NCBI GenBank assembly: GCA_002501535.1
Contig: DLTY01000015.1
Coordinates: 1 to 15,695 of the forward strand
DNA: 15,695 nt
Source of the DNA: a bacterium UBP7_UBA7824
Lineage (GTDB): Bacteria; UBP7; UBA6624
Direction of reading: 5' to 3'
In this document: in pieces, positions 13,848 through 15,695 of the stretch
Layout of the letters: each line of letters starts with the position of its first letter
Numbering within the stretch: position 1 is the first letter of the stretch
The notes under the pieces: model-generated
Databases searched by the model: none
What the model was told of the DNA's origin: nothing
The model's input: the letters and a program-made list of their open reading frames with translations, nothing else
Position numbers and translations under genes: made by a program

Positions 13848-13856
13848 GGAGTATTT

Positions 13857-14222
13857 ATGGCAAGAATAGCAGGTTTTGAAATTCCAGACAACAAGGTTGC
13901 GTGGATAGGTTTGACTTCAATTTATGGAATCGGTCCTACAACCGCCAAGAAAATCTTAAAAAAGGCTAGTATTTCTTCTGAGACACGAATCAAAGACCTT
14001 AATGATTCTGATTTAGTTAACATAAGGGGCGTTATAGAAAAAGACTGCCTTATAGGAGCTGAGCTTAGAGAGAAGCTTCAGAAAGATGTTCAAAGGCTTA
14101 TTGATATTAAATGTTACAGAGGAAATAGAAGAATAAAAGGTTTACCGTGTAGAGGTCAAAAAACTCAAAAGAATGCTAGATCACATAAAGGTTCTAGAAG
14201 AAGTGCTATAAGGAGAAAATAA
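13857..14222 (+). CDS. rpsM: 30S ribosomal protein S13
   Basis: S13 is in the 30S head, bridges to L5 and touches P-site tRNA with its C-terminal tail. 121 residues, standard. Motifs: MARIAGFEIPDNKVAWIGLTSIYGIG (1-26) with the H2TH region TTAKKIL, then RLIDIKCYRGNRRIKGLPCRGQKTQKNARSHKG (80-112). The usual RHRRGLPVRGQRTxTNAR is changed at a few places (His to Arg, Val to Cys). AAGGAG lies five bases before the ATG; the nine-base gap from rpmJ is the longest spacer inside the block. The stop overlaps rpsK (TAATG). In E. coli the alpha operon begins here. Confidence 0.98.
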   Translation: MARIAGFEIPDNKVAWIGLTSIYGIGPTTAKKILKKASISSETRIKDLNDSDLVNIRGVIEKDCLIGAELREKLQKDVQRLIDIKCYRGNRRIKGLPCRGQKTQKNARSHKGSRRSAIRRK

Positions 14223-14623
14223 TGGCAAAAGGTAAAAAAGTAAAAGCAAAAGTTAAAAAGAAAAAGAAGCTTCATGTACCTGTGGGTAGATTGTTTGTAA
14301 CATCAACTTATAACAACACTGTTATAACTTTAACTGATGTAGATGGCAATGTTCTTTCTTGGTCTTCAGGTGGTCATATTGGCTACAAGGGAGCAAGAAA
14401 AGCAACTGCCTTCTCAGCCCAGCAAGCTGCAGAGAAGTTGATTGATTTGGCTTTAAGTCAATTTCAAATGAAAAAATTATCGATTATGAGCAAAGGTCCA
14501 GGTTTGGGCAGAGAGCCTGTAATCAGGTCATTTCAAGGTTCTCCAATTGAAGTGACTTCAATAAAAGATGTAACTCCTAGGCCACACAATGGCACTAGAG
14601 ACCGTAGTATAAAGAGGAAATAA
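14222..14623 (+). CDS. rpsK: 30S ribosomal protein S11
   Basis: S11 forms part of the 30S platform near the E site and the mRNA exit. 133 residues, normal, after a very lysine-rich N-terminus (KGKKVKAKVKKKKK). Motifs: VTSTYNNTVITLTDVDGNVLSWSSGG (26-51), GYKGARKATAFSAQQAAE (54-71), KGPGLGREPVIRSF (91-104) and DVTPRPHNGTR (116-126). The near-universal PHNGCR reads PHNGTR, and the usual RPPKxRRV end is DRSIKRK. It starts in the rpsM stop (TAATG). rpsD, the next gene in E. coli, Bacillus and many others, is missing; rpoA follows after four bases, as in alphaproteobacteria and chlamydiae. Confidence 0.98.
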   Translation: MAKGKKVKAKVKKKKKLHVPVGRLFVTSTYNNTVITLTDVDGNVLSWSSGGHIGYKGARKATAFSAQQAAEKLIDLALSQFQMKKLSIMSKGPGLGREPVIRSFQGSPIEVTSIKDVTPRPHNGTRDRSIKRK

Positions 14624-14627
14624 AGAA

Positions 14628-15620
14628 ATGATTGAATTTGAACCAATAAAAATAAATTTAGTTGAAGAAAGCGAAGATGCTTCTTCTGCTGTAGTTGAAT
14701 TGTGGCCTTTAGTTAGAGGCTGGGGAGAGACTGTAGGTACGGCATATCGTAGGGTTTTAATGTCAAGTGTGTCAGGAACATCTGCGACTTTTATCTATTT
14801 TAAAGATTGTGAACATAAGAAAAAATCTTTTCATGTTTATCATGAATATCAAAATCTGCCTGGTGTTAGAGAGGCAGTGATTGAGATAACTCAAAACATC
14901 AGAGCTGCAAGTTTTGTGCTTGATGAAGAGACTGAAATGGTTACAGTTGAATTAACAGCAAGTAAGCCAGGACCTGTAACTGCTGGAATGATATCTGCTC
15001 ATCCAGGTTTTAAAGTTGTAAACCCTGATGAGGTTTTGTTTCACTTGGAAGAGGAAACCAATATTACGTTAAAGATTGGAATGAAGAAAAATCGTGGCTT
15101 CATCCCTGCTACACAATTGAGACCTTCTGACGTTAGCAAGGATTGGAAATCAAGGTCAAGTTTTCCTGCTGGTGTTATTCGTATTGATTGTTCTCACAGC
15201 CCAGTTATCAATGTTTTTCCTGAAACTGTTCAGGAGAGAGTTGGTGAAGACGGTTCCTATCAAAGGTTGAGACTTTCTATGTCTGTTAAAGATGGTTATA
15301 GGTGCGAAGATGCTTTTAAAGAGGCGACAGAGATGTTAAAAACTCATTTTGAAAGAATATCATTTGATGATTGGCATGTTGATTTTGATCTTTATTCCAA
15401 AAAGGATGAAGATGAGGTTAAAACATTTAGACCTCTGTCTGAGCTTGGTTTGAGGCCAAGGACTGAAAATGCTTTAAGAAACAATGGTATTGACACCATA
15501 GATAGCTTAGAGATGGTGACAAGAAAAGGTTTGAAATCTTTAAGCAGGGTAGGAGAAGTTGCCCAGAGAGAGGTTTTAGACAAGATGGCAAAAGTAGGAT
15601 TAAGTTTAAGGGAAGAGTAA
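14628..15620 (+). CDS. rpoA: DNA-directed RNA polymerase subunit alpha
   Basis: Alpha dimerises to start RNA polymerase assembly; its C-terminal domain binds UP elements and activators. 330 residues (E. coli 329). N-terminal domain at 1-255: the dimerisation helix reads GETVGTAYRRVLMSS (33-47), where nearly all bacteria have LGNALRRxLLSS; a nine-residue insertion rich in Lys and His (about 59-72) precedes HEYQNLPGV (72-80); KPGPVTAGMI (113-122) and VKDGYRCEDAFKEATEMLKTHF (220-241) are family-like. An acidic linker, YSKKDEDEVK, leads to the C-terminal domain (268-330): LSELGLRPRTENALRNNGIDTIDSL, with Arg and Asn aligning with E. coli Arg265 and Asn268 (UP-element contacts), then SRVGEVAQREVLDKMAKVGLSL. 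AGAGGA about nine bases before the ATG. rplQ follows after one base. Confidence 0.97.
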   Translation: MIEFEPIKINLVEESEDASSAVVELWPLVRGWGETVGTAYRRVLMSSVSGTSATFIYFKDCEHKKKSFHVYHEYQNLPGVREAVIEITQNIRAASFVLDEETEMVTVELTASKPGPVTAGMISAHPGFKVVNPDEVLFHLEEETNITLKIGMKKNRGFIPATQLRPSDVSKDWKSRSSFPAGVIRIDCSHSPVINVFPETVQERVGEDGSYQRLRLSMSVKDGYRCEDAFKEATEMLKTHFERISFDDWHVDFDLYSKKDEDEVKTFRPLSELGLRPRTENALRNNGIDTIDSLEMVTRKGLKSLSRVGEVAQREVLDKMAKVGLSLREE

Positions 15621-15621
15621 G

Positions 15622-15695
15622 ATGAGACATTTGTTACACAAGAGAAAGTTAGGGTTTGGAAAAAACAGATCAAAAGGCGCACGTAATGCTCTTTT
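15622..15695 (+). CDS. rplQ: 50S ribosomal protein L17, 3'-truncated by window edge
   Basis: L17 lies at the tunnel exit region of the 50S subunit and normally follows rpoA. Only the first 24 codons are in the window: MRH at the start, then HKRKLGFGKNRSKGARNAL. This fits the family opening (MRHxxxxRKLGRxxxHRKAL), although the conserved His of SHRKA is replaced. One base separates it from the rpoA stop. Position and the MRH...KLG start support the call; the rest lies outside. Confidence 0.88.
   Translation, partial: MRHLLHKRKLGFGKNRSKGARNAL

Noticed and set aside
2047..15695. Alternative genetic code (UGA as Gly or Trp)
   Set aside because: TGA ends rpsL, rpsJ, rplD, rpsS, rpmC, rpsQ, rpsN, rpsH, rplO and secY at the normal family lengths, and no gene has an internal TGA.
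1..15695. A defence, toxin, phage or biosynthetic system hidden in the cluster
   Set aside because: Every gene matches a housekeeping family and there is no unexplained coding space.

Overview
The window is one long ribosomal-protein gene cluster on the + strand of a bacterial chromosome. Bases 1-1961 hold the 3' two-thirds of ileS (isoleucyl-tRNA synthetase). After an 85-bp gap that carries a -10-like box, a palindrome and a strong Shine-Dalgarno, 28 complete genes and the start of a 29th run head to tail from 2047 to the right edge: rpsL, rpsG | rpsJ, rplC, rplD, rplW, rplB, rpsS, rplV, rpsC, rplP, rpmC, rpsQ | rplN, rplX, rplE, rpsN, rpsH, rplF, rplR, rpsE, rplO, secY, adk, infA, rpmJ | rpsM, rpsK, rpoA, rplQ (cut). 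These are the classical str, S10, spc and alpha operons fused into one block. No stretch above 300 bases lacks a gene, and I see no RNA gene, mobile element or CRISPR array.

Packing is extreme. Nearly every junction is an ATGA/GTGA 4-base overlap, a TAATG 1-base overlap, an 8-11-base overlap or a gap of 1-9 bases. There is no room for an internal terminator or for the untranslated leaders on which E. coli-type ribosomal autoregulation depends. Transcription most likely starts in the 1962-2046 gap, or reads through from ileS, and runs beyond the window.

Several genes usual at these positions are missing: fusA and tuf (between rpsG and rpsJ), rpmD/L30 (between rpsE and rplO), map (between adk and infA) and rpsD/S4 (between rpsK and rpoA). 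The sequence is AT-rich by eye. It uses TAA, TGA and TAG as stops, so the standard bacterial code fits. S14 is the short zinc-binding type, and L36 and IleS also keep zinc-type cysteine pairs. The gene set and order point to a streamlined bacterium. Loss of L30 is known in Patescibacteria (CPR) and some other lineages, but I cannot fix the phylum from this window.

Functionally the block makes about half of the ribosomal proteins, the core RNA polymerase alpha subunit, the SecY translocon channel, initiation factor IF-1, adenylate kinase and a tRNA synthetase. It is housekeeping throughout. I found no undescribed system. The oddities are at the level of individual proteins: a tandem-repeat acidic/lysine tail on L3, an acidic tail on IF-1, a divergent RpoA N-terminal domain with an insertion, an Adk LID of the plant-chloroplast style, a four-cysteine L36, and an Asn in the conserved L2 HPHGGGEGR motif.
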